In this document: positions 34,491 through 46,106 of the stretch, one piece after another
Layout of the letters: each line of letters begins with the position of its first letter
How positions within the stretch are numbered: the stretch's first letter is position 1
The notes under the pieces: model-generated
Database searches by the model: none
Told to the model about the DNA's origin: nothing
What the model saw: only the letters and a program-made list of their open reading frames with translations
Source: Excoecaria cochinchinensis
Taxonomy: Eukaryota; Streptophyta; Magnoliopsida; Malpighiales; Euphorbiaceae
Assembly (NCBI GenBank): GCA_947683425.1
Contig: CANTUQ010000119.1
Coordinates: 2,417,001 to 2,481,000 of the forward strand
Direction of reading: 5' to 3'
Length of the DNA stretch: 64,000 nt
Translations under genes and position numbers: made by a program

Positions 34491-35510
34491 ATGGAGTCTG
34501 CTCGTGGGTCGCTTGAGGGGTCAGCCGAGAGTGCGAATCCCCAATAGCAAGATCCAACAGTTTCGGGTCTGGCTCAACCTCCTAGGGTGCAACTTGAGGC
34601 CCCTGCGGTTCCCTTTAAAGCGATGCTCAAGATATCCCAAGATATGGCCAGGGTGCTAGAGAGAGTAACTGCACCTAGGGCACCTATTGAGAATATGAGG
34701 AAATTTGGAGCAGAGGACTTCTTTGGTACCAGCTTAGATAAATCAGATAAAGCTGAGATGTGGATTGATAAAGTGAATAGGGTGCTAAGGGAGATTCGGT
34801 GTCCTCCAGATAGAGAAGTTGAATGTGTAGTGTCGTTGTTACAAGGCTCCGCTTATGACTGGTGGAGGTTAGTGCTTAGTCGTCCCTAGCTTCCTGAGCC
34901 TTTGACATGGGAGTTCTTTGAGAAAGAGTTCCAAAATAAGTATGTGACTAAGGCATTTAAAGACTCCAGGTGGGCGCAGTTCTTGAGTCTCAAGCAGAGG
35001 GTGATGTCAATGGCAGACTATGAGAATGAGTTTAATAGACTTAGTAAGTATGCACCGCCAGGAGTTCTCATAGATGAGTTCCGATGTCAGCACTTCGAGG
35101 CGGGTTAGAATGAATCTCTAAAGGCAATGTTAGTTACTTTGATGTCTACCCTGAATGTTAGTTATTATCAGCTGGTTCAGGCGGCTTTTAGAGCGGAGCG
35201 CTCTGAGAATGTTTTGAGAGAGAAAGCTTAAAGGAGGAAGACCTCCAGAGGCAGCTCCTCTTTAGGAAAAAGATCAAGAGAATCTCAAGGAAATCCTGCT
35301 GGTGAGTCTCCTGCTAACTAGAGGGATGAGACAAGACTCTTCTAGAGGATCAGGCACGGGTAGAGGAAGTTTTGGAGGTAGAGGTGATGGTGCGCCTCAG
35401 TGCTTCCATTGTGGTAAGCGCCATTGGGGCTAATGTAGATGGTTGACAGGAGGATGCTTCAGGGGTGGTAGTGCGGACCACTTCCTTGCTAATTGCCCGA
35501 ATCTGCATTA
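34491..35510 (+). pseudogene. gag of element I
   Basis: Capsid/nucleocapsid precursor. ATG at 34491 begins the Met-Glu-Ser-Ala-Arg-Gly segment that aligns with J. The capsid region has Tyr-Asp-Trp-Trp and Thr-Trp-Glu-Phe-Phe-Glu-Lys-Glu-Phe (34855-34930). Knuckles at 35401-35499 are damaged: the last Cys-containing unit of the first is preceded by a TAA, and the second has Gly in place of its second Cys. TAG/TAA stops at 34545-34547, 34887-34889, 35106-35108 and near 35229 mostly fall at Gln positions; the frame changes before the knuckles and again before protease. Confidence 0.9.
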
Positions 35511-36130
35511 GAATGCTCCAGGTCAACAAGAGGGTAGCCGAGCAGGGTCCAATGCTCCCTAAGGAAGCCGTAGAAGGGGAAGAGGCCGGGGTCGTGGTGG
35601 GCGGCCTTGGGAGAGAGAGTTATCTGATTTCGACAGCTGGTAGAGCCTATGCTATGAAAGCCAGGGATGAGCAGAACGCACTGGAAGTAATTGCCGGTAA
35701 GTTTCTATTGTTTGATTCTGCAGTGTATGCTTTGATAGATCTAGGTTCTACTCATTCTTACCTGTGTTCTAGTAAGTTGGGTGATAGTTTGGGGAGTGAG
35801 GAAAGGTTGGATTATGAGATTTGTGTTTCTAGCCCGTTGGTTCAGAGTGTTATTGTGAATCGGGTATGTTAGAATTGTCCCTTAAGGATTCAAGGCATGG
35901 AATTTGAAGTTGATTTGATTCGGTTGCCATTTCATGAGTTTGATATTATTTTGGGGATGGATTGGTTAGCCGAGCATCAAGCTATAGTAGATTGTCACAG
36001 GAAAGTTTTGGTTCTCAAAGATAAAGATCAGTTACCCGTGATTGTTAAAGGTGAGGGAAGTAGTTCATTCCATAATGTCATTTCAGCGATGAAGGCAAAA
36101 AGGTTTATAAGAAAAGGATGTGAAGCGTAT
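35511..36130 (+). pseudogene. protease of element I
   Basis: Aspartic protease with the active-site loop Asp-Leu-Gly at 35738-35746, then Ser-Thr-His-Ser-Tyr. It contains the Ile-Leu-Gly-Met-Asp-Trp-Leu and His-Gln-Ala-Ile-Val-Asp-Cys-His segments (about 35947-35997). One TAG at 35870-35872 breaks it; past it the same frame stays open into RT. Confidence 0.88.
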
Positions 36131-37570
36131 TTGGCATTAGTTCTAGATTCGTGGAGAGGGCAGGTAAAAATACAAGATATTCCGATCGTGAGGGAGTTTG
36201 AGGATATTTTTTCGGAAGAGTTACCGGGGTTACCTCCAGAGAGGGAGGTAGAGTTGTCAGTGGAGATTATATCGGAAGCATCTCCGATTTCTAAGGCTCC
36301 ATATCGGATGGCTTCGGTGGAATTGAAAGAACTGAAGAGTCAATTGCAAGAACTCTTTTATAAAGGATTTATCCAGCCCAGTGTGTCTCCGTGGGGTGCT
36401 CCGGTCTTGTTTGTTAAAAAGAAAGACGGAACATTGCGGATGTGTATAGATTATAGGCAGACTAACAAGGTTACGGTAAAGAATAAGTACCCGTTACCTC
36501 GGATTAAAGATCTTTTTGATCAGTTGAGGGGAGCCGGAGTGTTCTCCAAGATAGATCTGAGATCAGGTTATTACCAGTTGAGAGTGAAGGATGCAGATGT
36601 GGTGAAGACGGCTTTTTGAACGCATTATGGTCACTATGAATTTTTAGTGATGCCATTTGGTTTAACCAATGTGCCCGCAGCCTTTATGGATTTGATGAAT
36701 AGGATTTTCAGGCAGTATCTTGATCAGTTTGTGGTAGTGTTTATTGATGACATCCTTGTTTATTCGAGGAATGAGAAAGAACATGAAGAACATCTCTGTT
36801 TGGTGTTACAAGTGTTGAGAGATCATCGACTTTATGCCAAACTTAGTAAGTGTGAGTTTTGGTTAAAAGAAGTGACCTTCCTTGGACATGTGGTTTCAGC
36901 AGAAGGAATTCGGGTAGACCCGTCGTGGAAGCGATTGTGAGTTGGTTACCACCTAAGAATGTGATAGAGGTAAGAAGTTTTCTGGGTTTGGCTAGGTATT
37001 ACAGGCGATTCGTTAAAGGATTTTCAGTGGTGGCTTCGCCCTTAACTAGATTGCTCCGAAAGGAAGTCAAGTTTGTTTGGTCTGAAAAGTGTCAAACCGG
37101 TTTTAATCAGCTGAAGGAGATGTTGATTAAGGCTCCTGTACTTACGCAGCCTGTGTCGGGTAAGGAATTCACCATGTATAGTGATGCTTCAGGAGTGGGC
37201 TTGGGTTGTGTTCTGATGCAAGATGGCAAAGTAGTTGCCTATGCTTCCAGGCAGTTGAAGCTCCATGAGCAACACTATCCGACGCATGATTTAGAGTTAG
37301 CGGCGGTAGTGTTTGCACTTAAGGTGTGGCGGTATTATTTGTATGGAGAAAAGTGCAGGATCTTCACTGATCATAAGAGTCTAAAGTATCTGCTAACTCA
37401 GAAAGAATTGAATTTGAGACAGCGAAGGTGGTTAGAACTGTTCAAGGACTATGACTGTATCATTGATTACCATCCGGGCAAGGCAAACGTGGTGGCGGAT
37501 GCTCTCAGTAGAAAGTCAATGTTGGCTTTGTCTATTAGTAGAGGTAGGTGGAGATTGGATTCAGAAGGTG
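36131..37570 (+). pseudogene. reverse transcriptase and RNase H of element I
   Basis: Best preserved RT of the window. The ELPGLPPERE leader is at about 36216, Ile-Asp-Leu-Arg-Ser-Gly-Tyr-Tyr at about 36553 and the Phe-Ile-Asp-Asp catalytic box at about 36740. TGA at 36617-36619 is the only stop before the box (Trp or Arg codon in relatives). A deletion in the Val-Asp-Pro-(Ser-Lys) segment near 36918 shifts the frame. RNase H follows (Tyr-Ser-Asp-Ala-Ser at about 37178) and ends with Val-Val-Ala-Asp-Ala-Leu-Ser. A second shift lies at about 37570. Confidence 0.92.
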
Positions 37571-39077
37571 CATGATTGCTCAGTTAAAAGCTAGACCGAG
37601 TTTGAAGCAAATGATAGTGGATGCACAGTTGAGTGACTCTATTTTGCAGCGTGCTTATCAAGCAATGAAAGATGGTAAGCGGGCCAAACTTTCAGTAGAT
37701 AGCGAAGGGGTTCTTCGACATGGTAATCGATTATGTGTACCGGATGTGAGTGAGGTAAAGAAGGAGCTTTTGCAAGAGGCCCATTCATCAGTTTTCACTA
37801 AGCATCCGGGTGGAGATAAGATGTATCAAGATCTCAAGCAGCATTATTGGTGGCCGGATATGAAGAAGGACATAGTGGATTTCGTTTCAAAGTGTTCGGT
37901 ATGCCAGCAAGTGAAAGTTGAACATCAAGTTCCATCGGGTTTGTTAAACCCCTTACCCATTCCCTAATGGAAATGGGATGATGTGACAATGGACTTTGTA
38001 TCCAATTTGCCATTAATGCAACGCAAGCATAATTTAGTGTTGGTCATAGTCAATAGGTTGTCAAATTCAACGCATTTCTTGCCTATTTGGCTAGACTATT
38101 CGATGGACAAGTTGGCGGAGATATATGTGCTTGAGATAGTTAGGCTTCATGGAGTACCATTATCTATTGTATCTGATCGGGATCCGAGATTTATGTCCAA
38201 GTTTTGGAAAGAACTTCAGTCAGCTTTGGGTACTCGGTTAAACTTCATCACCGCATTCTATCCTCAGACCGATGGTCAGTCTGAGAGAGTCATTCATATT
38301 CTTGAAGACATGCTTCGGGGTTGTGCTTTGTAATTTTCAGGAAATTGGGATCGGTATGTACCTTTGATGGAATTTGCATATAATAATAGTGATCAGGCAA
38401 GCATCGGAATGGTACCTTATGAAGTGTTGTATGGGCGGAGATGTAGAACACCAGTGTGTTGGACTGAGTTGTCGGAAAGAGCTATCATAGGTCCGGAGAT
38501 AGTGAGAGACACTGAGGAGAAAGTTAGAGTTGTTCAATAGAATTTGAAGGCAGCTAAAAATAGACAACAATCGTATGCTAATTTGAAGCATAGAGATATT
38601 CATTATGAAGTTGGTGACAAGGTCTTTTTGAAAGTATCACCGTGGCGGAAGGTTCTTCGCTTTAGTAAGAAAGGAAAGTTAAGCACGCGGTTTGTTGGGC
38701 CTTATGAGATCTTGGAAAGGATTGGTCCGGTAGCTTATCGGTTAGCATTACCGACAGAGTTAGCCAAGTTAGATGATGTCTTTCATGTGTCTATGCTCCA
38801 TCGCTACCAATCAGATCCATCACATGTGCTCAAAGTGCAAGATATTCGGGTTCAGTCAGACTTTTCTTTTGTTGAAGAACCGAAAGAAATTTTGGCTAGA
38901 GAGGTCAGGCAGCTTCGGAACAAGCAGATACCGTTGGTTAAAGTGCTTTGGCAGCATCACGGTGTTGGGGAAGTGACCTAGGAACCGGAAGAGGCAATGA
39001 GAGTTCAGCATCCTCATTTATTTGGGTCAGGTGAGAATTTCGAGGATGAAATTCTGTTAAGGAGGGGAGTGTTGTAA
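37571..39077 (+). pseudogene. integrase and chromodomain of element I
   Basis: The zinc finger has His-Pro-Gly-Gly and Cys-Ser-Val-Cys-Gln-Gln (about 37805-37915). All three catalytic acidic residues are visible: Asp in Met-Asp-Phe (about 37992), Asp in Ser-Asp-Arg-Asp-Pro (about 38173) and Glu in Gly-Gln-Ser-Glu-Arg (about 38280). Stops: TAA 37965-37967 at a Gln codon, TAA 38331-38333, TAG near 38539 and TAG 38979-38981 at the Trp of the chromodomain Thr-Trp-Glu-Pro motif. The final TAA runs into the LTR. Confidence 0.92.
39059..39072 (+). promoter_or_regulatory. polypurine tract of element I
   Basis: AAGGAGGGGAGTGT abuts the LTR start TGTAACACCCCG at 39073. Confidence 0.92.
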
Positions 39078-40140
39078 CACCCCGTAACCACCCTAGTAGA
39101 GTGAGCCTTATGTGTGTGTAAGTGTGTGTGTGTATGTGTGTGTGTTTTATTTTGAGCATGTGTTAGTGTTGTGTAATTAATTTGCTATTATGTTTGGTTG
39201 GGTTATGTTCTAGTGTGAGTGTGTATATGGGAGTAGTGTGTGTTAGGAGATTAAAAATTGGGTAAGTTATTGAGAATAAGTGTGGGGTGTGCCTTCCCTT
39301 TTGAGAGAGTGACATGTGGCATGAGAGAAGATAAGTATTGGGAAAAAGGGAGAGTGGGTTTAGCTAGGTTCCTTTTTCTTCTTTCCATTTCTTCTTCTTG
39401 TCCCTCCTTCCCGTCACTTTGCTTCCCTCTTCCTATCTTCCCTACTTTTTCCTGAATCCCTTCTTCTAACTACAAGTTTTAGAGGATTCTTGGGTAGCCT
39501 AAGCTAGTGTGGTAAGTGATAAGTGATAATCCTCCTTCTTTTTCTTTAGATGAATTTTTGTAATTGTGAGTTAGGGTTTGAACTTGTTTTGTGTTCTTAG
39601 GTTTTGTGTTTCAGAGAATCCTCCTAGAGAATCTAAAGGCAAAAAGATAGCGAGTGGGAGTGGAGCTCCTTGAGTTGGAAGTTCAGAAATTTCAAGTTTG
39701 GGAAAATTTCGTTCATTTGTGTATGTGTGTGTGTGAATTTCAGTGATTTGAGTTTAATTGCTATAATTGATGAAGTATGATATGCGTAATTGAATTTAAA
39801 TGTTATGCATTATATGCATGATGAGTTGAGATATTGAATTGATGCATAATTTAATCTCTGAATAAGTTGGTTGAATTGTTAAGGTTATTGAGGGTGTATA
39901 TTCTTTGAGTTTTCGTTTTGGTATTTGAGGGTTTTTATGATAGTATTTTGCTCTTTAGAATGTCAATTGTTGGGGTAAGTTGATTTTTAAGTTGAGTTAA
40001 GTTTGTGGAGTTTAGAGTCAAGTTTTGTAGTGTGAAAGTTGTGTGTTCTGGGTTTCCAGCGGGTCACACGGCGGTAAGGAAGAGCCTTACCCCCGTGTGA
40101 TGTGTTCTGTTTGGGGTCTGTCACGTTACACGGCGGTAAG
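39073..40140 (+). repeat. 3' LTR of element I, truncated
   Basis: Matches the 5' LTR from its first base to the CACACGGCGGTAAGG palindrome array, and stops within the second stem at about 40140. Beyond that the sequence is a G/J-family LTR. The leader-intron sites are kept at about 39511 (GTAAGT) and 39614 (TTTCAG). Confidence 0.92.
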
Positions 40141-40594
40141 GTATGGTCGTCCATATTATTGTTGTTTGTTTCCCCACTAAGCGTTATCGCTTAGCACGGT
40201 GTTTTCACCTGTGCAGGTGCGGAAGGTGTATAGCTTTTGGGAGAGTCGCCGCCAGTCAAGCCAACACAGTGGGATTATTGATAGGACTTAGTTTCTTTTT
40301 GTATCATCATTATTTTGTAATAGCGATCTCTCTTGTATATAGTTTTGTTAAGCTTCCGCTATGTATCTTTGACTAATGTAATTATGTTGGTATCAGAATA
40401 ATTATGTAATTGAATATTATTATTCTATGAATGAATGATCTTTTGGTTTTAAGGTTTTAACTTCCGCTATTTATTTGTATGTTATATTATGTGAATGATG
40501 TATGTACCATTCTATTTGGTGTGACACCCCTTCTCGTACGGGTTCTCACTCCCTCGCGAATGGGTTCTCCTACGTATGGGTAGGGAATGTTACA
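40141..40594 (+). repeat. 5' LTR of element J, 3' end only
   Basis: Contains a double hairpin (CTAAGCGTTATCGCTTAG at 40177-40194, then CACGGTG...CACCTGTG) and ends GGGAATGTTACA. About 94% like 31500-31886 by eye. Confidence 0.88.
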
Positions 40595-40599
40595 GTTTT

Positions 40600-40611
40600 T
40601 GGTATCAAAGC
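40600..40611 (+). promoter_or_regulatory. primer binding site of element J
   Basis: TGGTATCAAAGC, one base from the initiator tRNA-Met complement found in I. It starts 6 bp after the LTR end. Confidence 0.9.
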
Positions 40612-40702
40612 TCCGGTTTAGGCATTTTCTGGGTGATTGTTGTGTATAGATATATGTTTAGAACTGTGTTGGCTGATCCAGTTGACTTTGTTTTTCTTTT
40701 AG

Positions 40703-41906
40703 ATGTATTCTGATTCTCTTCGTGGGTCGTTTAAGGGGTTCGTTGAAAGTGTGAATCCCCAAACTGTAGATCCTTCAGTGTCTATTTCAGCTTAAACACA
40801 TAGGGTTCAGTTTGAGGCTGTAGCCATGCCCTTTGAGGCATTGTTGAAGGTTACTCAAGACATGGCTCGAGTCTTGGATAGGGTGACTGCTCCGAGAGCC
40901 CCTTTAGAGAGCATGAGGAGAGCTGGTGCAGAGGATTTGTACGAGACCAGTCTGAATGAGTCTGAGCTTGCTGAGAAATGGATTGAGAAAGTGGAGCGAG
41001 TATTTTAGGAGACTAGGTGTCCTGCTGGTAGGCAAGTTGAGAGTGTTGTGGCATGGCTTTAGGGATCCGCCTACGATTGGTTGAAGTTAGTTTGTAAGCA
41101 TCTCTAGTTGCCTGACGCGGTCACATGGGAGTTCTTTGAGAGAGAATTCACCAACAAGTATGTGACTAGGGAGTATAAGGATGCCAAGTGGGCACAGTTC
41201 TTGAGCTTGAAGCACAGGGCTATATCGGTATCAGAATTTGAGAAAGAGTTTAATAGTCTTACCAAGTATGCTCCAGAAGGTGTTTTGACTGAAGAGTTCA
41301 GATATAGGCATTTTGAGGCTACTTTGAATGAGTCGCTAAGAGCTATGATTATTTCTCTGATGAGTACTCCGGGTGTTGGGTACTACCAGATTGTGCAAGC
41401 AGCAGTGCGAGCCGAGAGAGAGAACTCAGAGGAGGAATCCCCCTCGTTGTGGATCTGGATCATCATCATCATCGGGTAAAAGGTCAAGGAACCCGCATGA
41501 TGAGTCTTCATGTCTGGCTTCGAGAGGCAGGAGGCAAGGTTCTGCCATCGGTTCTAGTACAGGCAGAGGTGGTTCTGGTAATAGGACGAATTTTACACCT
41601 GAGTGTTCTCACTGTAGGAGGCGCCATTGGGGTGAGTGTAGGTGGCTCACGGGTGGTTGTTTCAGATGTGGTAGCACAGATCACTACTTGGAAAATTGTC
41701 CGAGGTATAATGAGGTTTATGGTGATAAACGTGAGGCTAGCAAAGTTGGTACTAATTCTCTGCAAGCCAGTCGTGGTAAAGGCCGAGGTAGAAGTCGAGG
41801 TGGTCGGCATAGAGAGGGAGCTCCATCAGAGTCAGTTGATTGTCCTTTGACAGTTCCTACTAGAGCTTATTCCATGAGAGCTTGGGATGAGTAAGATGCC
41901 CCTGAT
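40703..41906 (+). pseudogene. gag of element J
   Basis: ATG at 40703 begins a segment aligning with I's gag start. The capsid block has Thr-Trp-Glu-Phe-Phe-Glu and Lys-Tyr-Val-Thr (about 41125-41165). Both zinc knuckles are intact at 41604-41699, including the Cys lost in A and I. Stops at Gln positions (TAA near 40793, TAG near 41006, 41060 and 41105) and a frameshift near 41440-41450 disable it. A Gly/Arg-rich basic tract follows the knuckles. TAA at 41892-41894 precedes protease. Confidence 0.9.
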
Positions 41907-42575
41907 GTGATTGTTAGTAAGTTCCTACTCTTTTACACTGAGTTATATGCTCTAATTGACCTTGGCTCCACACACTCATATTTGTGCACAAGTATATTGT
42001 TTGATAAGATGCATGATGTTGATCAATTAGATTATGAGGTTTGTGTGACCAGTCCTTTAGGGCATAGTATCAATGTGAGTAAAGTGCATAGGAATTGTCC
42101 CCTTTTTGTTCAGGGAGTTGAGTTTCCTACTTATTTGATTGAGTTGCCTTTTCGAGAGTTTGATATGATTTTGGGCATAGATTGGCTTAGTAAGCATCGG
42201 GCTGTTGTGGATTTTCATAGGAAGGTAGTTGTGTTGCGAGATAGAGACCGATCTTCAGTAGTGGTTAAAGGATTGGGTTCGAGTTCTTTGAGTAATGTGA
42301 TCTCCCCCATACAAGCTAAGTAGCTTATGAGGAAAGGATGTGAGGCATTCTTAGCAGTTGTTTTGGATTCGAAGCGTGATCAGGTAGAGATTGAGGATAT
42401 CCCCGTTGTTAGGGAGTTTGGTGATGTGTTTCCGAGTGAATTTCCTGGTTTGCCTCCCGAGAGTGAAGTGGAGTTTTCCATAGAGATTTTGCCGGGTACT
42501 TAACCCATTTCGAAAGCACCTTATCAGATGGCTCCTGTAGAGTTGAGAGAACTCAAAACTCAACTATAAGAGTTA
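41907..42575 (+). pseudogene. protease of element J
   Basis: Active-site loop Asp-Leu-Gly at 41958-41966, then Ser-Thr-His-Ser-Tyr. The later Ile-Leu-Gly-Ile-Asp-Trp segment is at about 42170. TAG near 42321, TAA near 42500 and TAA near 42567 interrupt the link to RT. Confidence 0.87.
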
Positions 42576-43740
42576 TTGGATAAGGGGTTTATTCGACCTA
42601 GCATATCTCCATGGGGAGCCCCGATTTTGTTTGTTAAGAAGAAAGATGGTTCTTTAAGGATGTGTATCGACTATGGGCAAATTAACAAGGTTATAGTGAA
42701 GAATAAGTATCCCTTGCCTAGAGTCGAGGATTTGTTTGATCAGCTTAGAGGTGCGGGTGTCTTCTCCAGGATTGACCTTCGATCGGGTTGTTATCAGCTT
42801 CGAGTTGAGAATGCAGATGTGGTTAAAACTGCATTTCGGACATGATAAGGCCACTATGAGTTTCTTGTGATGCCGTTTTGTTTGACGAATGCACCTGCGG
42901 CTTTGATGGATTTGATGAACCGAGTATTTAGGCCATATCTTGATCGATTTGTAATAGTGTTTATAAATGACATTTTGGTTTTCTCGAAGGATGAGAATAA
43001 GCATGAAGAGCATCTTTGGTTAGTGTTGCAAGTGTTGAGGGAGCACCGTTTGTTTGCAAAGCTTAGCAAGTGTGAATTTTGGCTTCGAGAGGTGTCTTTC
43101 TTTGGTCATATTGTGTCAGCTAAGGGTATCCAAGTAGATCCAGCTAAGATTGAGGCAATTATGGATTGGAAAGTGCCTAGGAATGTTCCAGAAGTGAGAA
43201 GCTTCCTTGGTTTGGCAGGCTACTACCGTCGATTTGTGAAGGGTTTTTCGGTCATAGTGGCTCCTATGACTAGATTATTGAGGAAAGGAGCCAGATTCAA
43301 GTGGTCAAATAAGTGTCAGCTGTGCTTTGAGAGGTTGAAGAGTTTGTTAGTTGAAGCTCCTGTACTGACCCAACCCACCTCGGGTAAAGAGTTTTTGATG
43401 TACAGTGATGCTTCTGGTATTGGATTCGGATGTGTGTTTTGATGTAGGAGGGCAAAGTTGTGGCTTATGCATCTTGTCAGTTGAAGCCACATGAGAAGAA
43501 CTATCCGACGCATGATTTAGATTTGGCGGCTGTTATCTTTGCTTTGAAGATTTGGCGGCATTATCTATATGGGGAGAAATGTAGGATTTTCACGGACCAT
43601 AAGAGTTTGAAATATCTCCTCACGCAGAAAGAGTTAAACATGAGATAGCGTCGATGGTTAGAGTTGTTCAAGGATTAGGACTGCATTGTGGATTACCATC
43701 CGGGTAAAGCCAATGTGGTTGCAAATGCTTTGAGTCGGAA
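42576..43740 (+). pseudogene. reverse transcriptase and RNase H of element J
   Basis: RT motifs in order, but the catalytic box reads Phe-Ile-Asn-Asp: the first Asp is Asn (AAT at 42966-42968), so polymerase activity would be lost even if the frame were open. Stops at about 42843-42848. A one-base gain near 43430 shifts the frame in RNase H. RNase H resumes at 43460 and ends with Gly-Lys-Ala-Asn-Val-Val-Ala-Asn-Ala (Asp to Asn). TAG at 43646-43648 is at a Gln position. Confidence 0.92.
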
Positions 43741-45301
43741 GTCGATTTTGGCTTTATTTTTGAGACTGTTCAGATGGAGATTTGATTCGGATGGTGCTTT
43801 GGTTGCCCAATTGAGAATGCAGCCTACTCTGAGACAGTCTATTATGGATGCTCAGAAGGATGTTGTGAGATTGCAGCGGGTTTTGCAAGAGATTCAGCAG
43901 GGTAAACGGTCTAAGTTTTTGGTTTTGGATGGGGTGCTTATGTATAGGAATCGCTTATGTGTGCCCGAGAATGATGAGTTAAGGAAAAAACTTTTGAGTG
44001 AGGCAAACACTACGGTCTTTACTATACATCCTGTTAGTGAGAAGATGTATTGGGATTTAAAGCAGTTCTACTGGTGGTCTGGAATGAAGAGAGCTATTAT
44101 GGAATTCGTGGCAAGGTGTCTGACGTGTCAACAGCTAAAGGCTGAGCATCAAGTTCCTTCGGGATTGCTCACTCCTTTATCCTTTCCTCAGTGGAAATGG
44201 GATGATATCGCCATGGATTTTGTGTCGAGATTGCAAGTGACTCAAAGAAAGCATGACTCAGTTTAGGTTATTATGGATTGGCTTAGGAAGTCAGCGCATT
44301 TTGTGCCGGTTAGAGTGGATTACTCGATGGATAAGTTGGCCAGTGTGTATGTGGATAAGGTAATTCGATTTCATGGAGTGCCTTTGTCGATAGTTTCAGA
44401 TCGAGATCCAAGGTTCTCATCTAATTTCTAGAAAGAACTACAGAGAGCTTTAGGTACCAAGTTAAACTTCGGTACAACGTTCCATCCTCAGACAGATGGT
44501 CATTCCGAGCTAGTTATCCAAGTTTTAGAAAATATGCTTCGGGCTTGTGCTTTGGATTTTTTTGGCAGTTGGGATCAGTATGTACGGCTTATGGAGTTTT
44601 CCTACAACAACAGTTATCAGTCCAGCAATGGTATGTCACCATTTGAGGCTTTGTATGGTCGACCGTGTAGGACTCCAGTTTGTTGGACAGAGTTGACCGA
44701 GCAATCCTTTATTGGACTAGAGATGATTAGAGATACCGAAGAAAAAATCAGAGTTGTGCAGCGGAATTTGAAGGTGGCTAAGGATAGGCAGAGATCCTAT
44801 GCCAACATGAATAAAAAGGATATTCGATTTGAGCTCGGGGACAAAGTTTTCCTTAAGATTTCACCTTGGAGGAAAGTATTATGGTTTGGCAAGAAAGGTA
44901 AACTTAGCCCTCGATTCATTGGACCTTTTGAGATTTTGGATATAGCTGGTCTGGTAGCCTATAGGTTAGCTTTACCGATGGAGTTGGCTAAGATGCATAA
45001 CGTCTTCCATGTTTCCATACTTCGACGGTATAGATCGGATCCGTCATATGTGTTGTCAGTTAAAGATGTTCGGATTCAGCCGGATTACTCCTATGATGAA
45101 GAGCCAAAGGCTATTGTAGCTTGGGAAGTGAGACAGTTGAGAAATAAGCAAATCCCTCTGGTCAAGGTTCTTTGGCAACATCACGAAGTCGAGGAAGCGA
45201 CTTGGGAACCAGAGGCGACGATGAGGACTCAGTATCCACATTTGTTCAGTTCAGGTGAGAATTTCGAGGATGAAATTCTTGTTAGTAGGGGAGACTTGTA
45301 A
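43741..45301 (+). pseudogene. integrase and chromodomain of element J
   Basis: The zinc finger has His-Pro-Val-Ser and Cys-Leu-Thr-Cys-Gln-Gln (about 44030-44130). Catalytic Asp in Ala-Met-Asp-Phe, Asp in Ser-Asp-Arg-Asp-Pro (about 44396) and Glu in Gly-His-Ser-Glu (about 44505). TAG at 44264-44266 and near 44429 replace Trp. From 44534 the C-terminal domain and chromodomain are open for 255 codons, with Val-Lys-Val-Leu-Trp-Gln-His-His and Ala-Thr-Trp-Glu-Pro-Glu; this is the most complete chromodomain here. It ends at 45301, just inside the LTR. Confidence 0.93.
45284..45296 (+). promoter_or_regulatory. polypurine tract of element J
   Basis: AGTAGGGGAGACT directly before the LTR start TGTAACACCCCG at 45297. 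Less pure than the tracts of A and I. Confidence 0.85.
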
Positions 45302-46106
45302 CACCCCGATTCCCCCCTATTAGTTTGAGCCATGCTTGTCATGTGTATGCGTGCATGTGTGGGAGTTTTGGCATGTGTCAAGGGCATTTTGGGTAAAATG
45401 CATGTTTTATGGGCTGTAATATTGTGTGGGTGCATATATGTTAGTAGGGTGTATGTGCATTGGGTTGTGTTAGTGTGTGCATGAGCATATGGTTGTAGTG
45501 TGTGAATTATGTGGGTTGGTCTTGTGTATATTAGCATATGTGTTTGTTGGGTGTGAGTGGTCAAGTCCCACCAACCAAAGAATGACAAGTGGCTAGGAAT
45601 TAGGAAAAAGGAAATAAAGGGAAGGAGAGAGAAATGAGAACAGCAAATTGCTGTCTCTTTCCTGTTTCCTCTTCCTCTCTTCATCTTCTTCCTCTTTTCT
45701 CTTCACTTGGGTGCCCTAGCTTGGATTCAAGTGTAGTGGTGAAAATTGATCATTCCCTTAGCTTTGACTGGTAAGTCTTTCATGGGTTTCTTCATCCTCT
45801 TCACCTTCTTTTTCCTTTGATTTTGATTTTGTTTAGATTAGGTTTTAATTTAGGTTTTGTATTTGTATGTTTTTGTTGGGTGTTCTTGGTTAGTTGAGCC
45901 TCCTCGCGATCCCAAGGGAAAGAAGAAGGCTAGTGGGAATGGTGCTCATTGATTTGGAGCATAGGAGTTACAGGTTTGGGATTTTTTTGTTTGGATTTTA
46001 TTTGGAATTTGATAGTTTGATGTTCATATGGTGATTTGTACCTTTGCATGTGATTTATGGAAAATTGATGTTTGACGAGGCATATTATGGTGTTAATGTT
46101 ATGGGT
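45297..46106 (+). repeat. 3' LTR of element J, first 810 bp
   Basis: Near-identical to 26491-27290 (LTR G). Contains GACAAGTGGC, an A/T box AAATAAAGG, and GTAAGT...GGTTAG leader-intron sites at 45771-45893. Cut at 46106 by element K. Confidence 0.92.

Larger units (their letters stand above)
31887..40140 (+). mobile_element. Ty3/gypsy chromovirus element I, 3' LTR truncated
   Basis: Complete 5' LTR, PBS, gag, pol, chromodomain, PPT and the first ~1.07 kb of the 3' LTR. The two LTRs match closely over the shared part. It inserted in LTR G after GTGAC (31882-31886). The matching right flank is gone because the 3' LTR is fused at about 40141 to another G-family LTR. Several stops and three frame changes break the polyprotein. 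Confidence 0.92.
40141..46106 (+). mobile_element. Ty3/gypsy chromovirus element J
   Basis: The last 454 bp of its 5' LTR, PBS, gag, pol, chromodomain, PPT and the first 810 bp of its 3' LTR. The rest of the 3' LTR is displaced by Tat element K, inserted at 46107 after TGGGT. J's 3' LTR start matches LTR G, so G and J belong to one family. Frames are broken by many stops. Confidence 0.92.
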
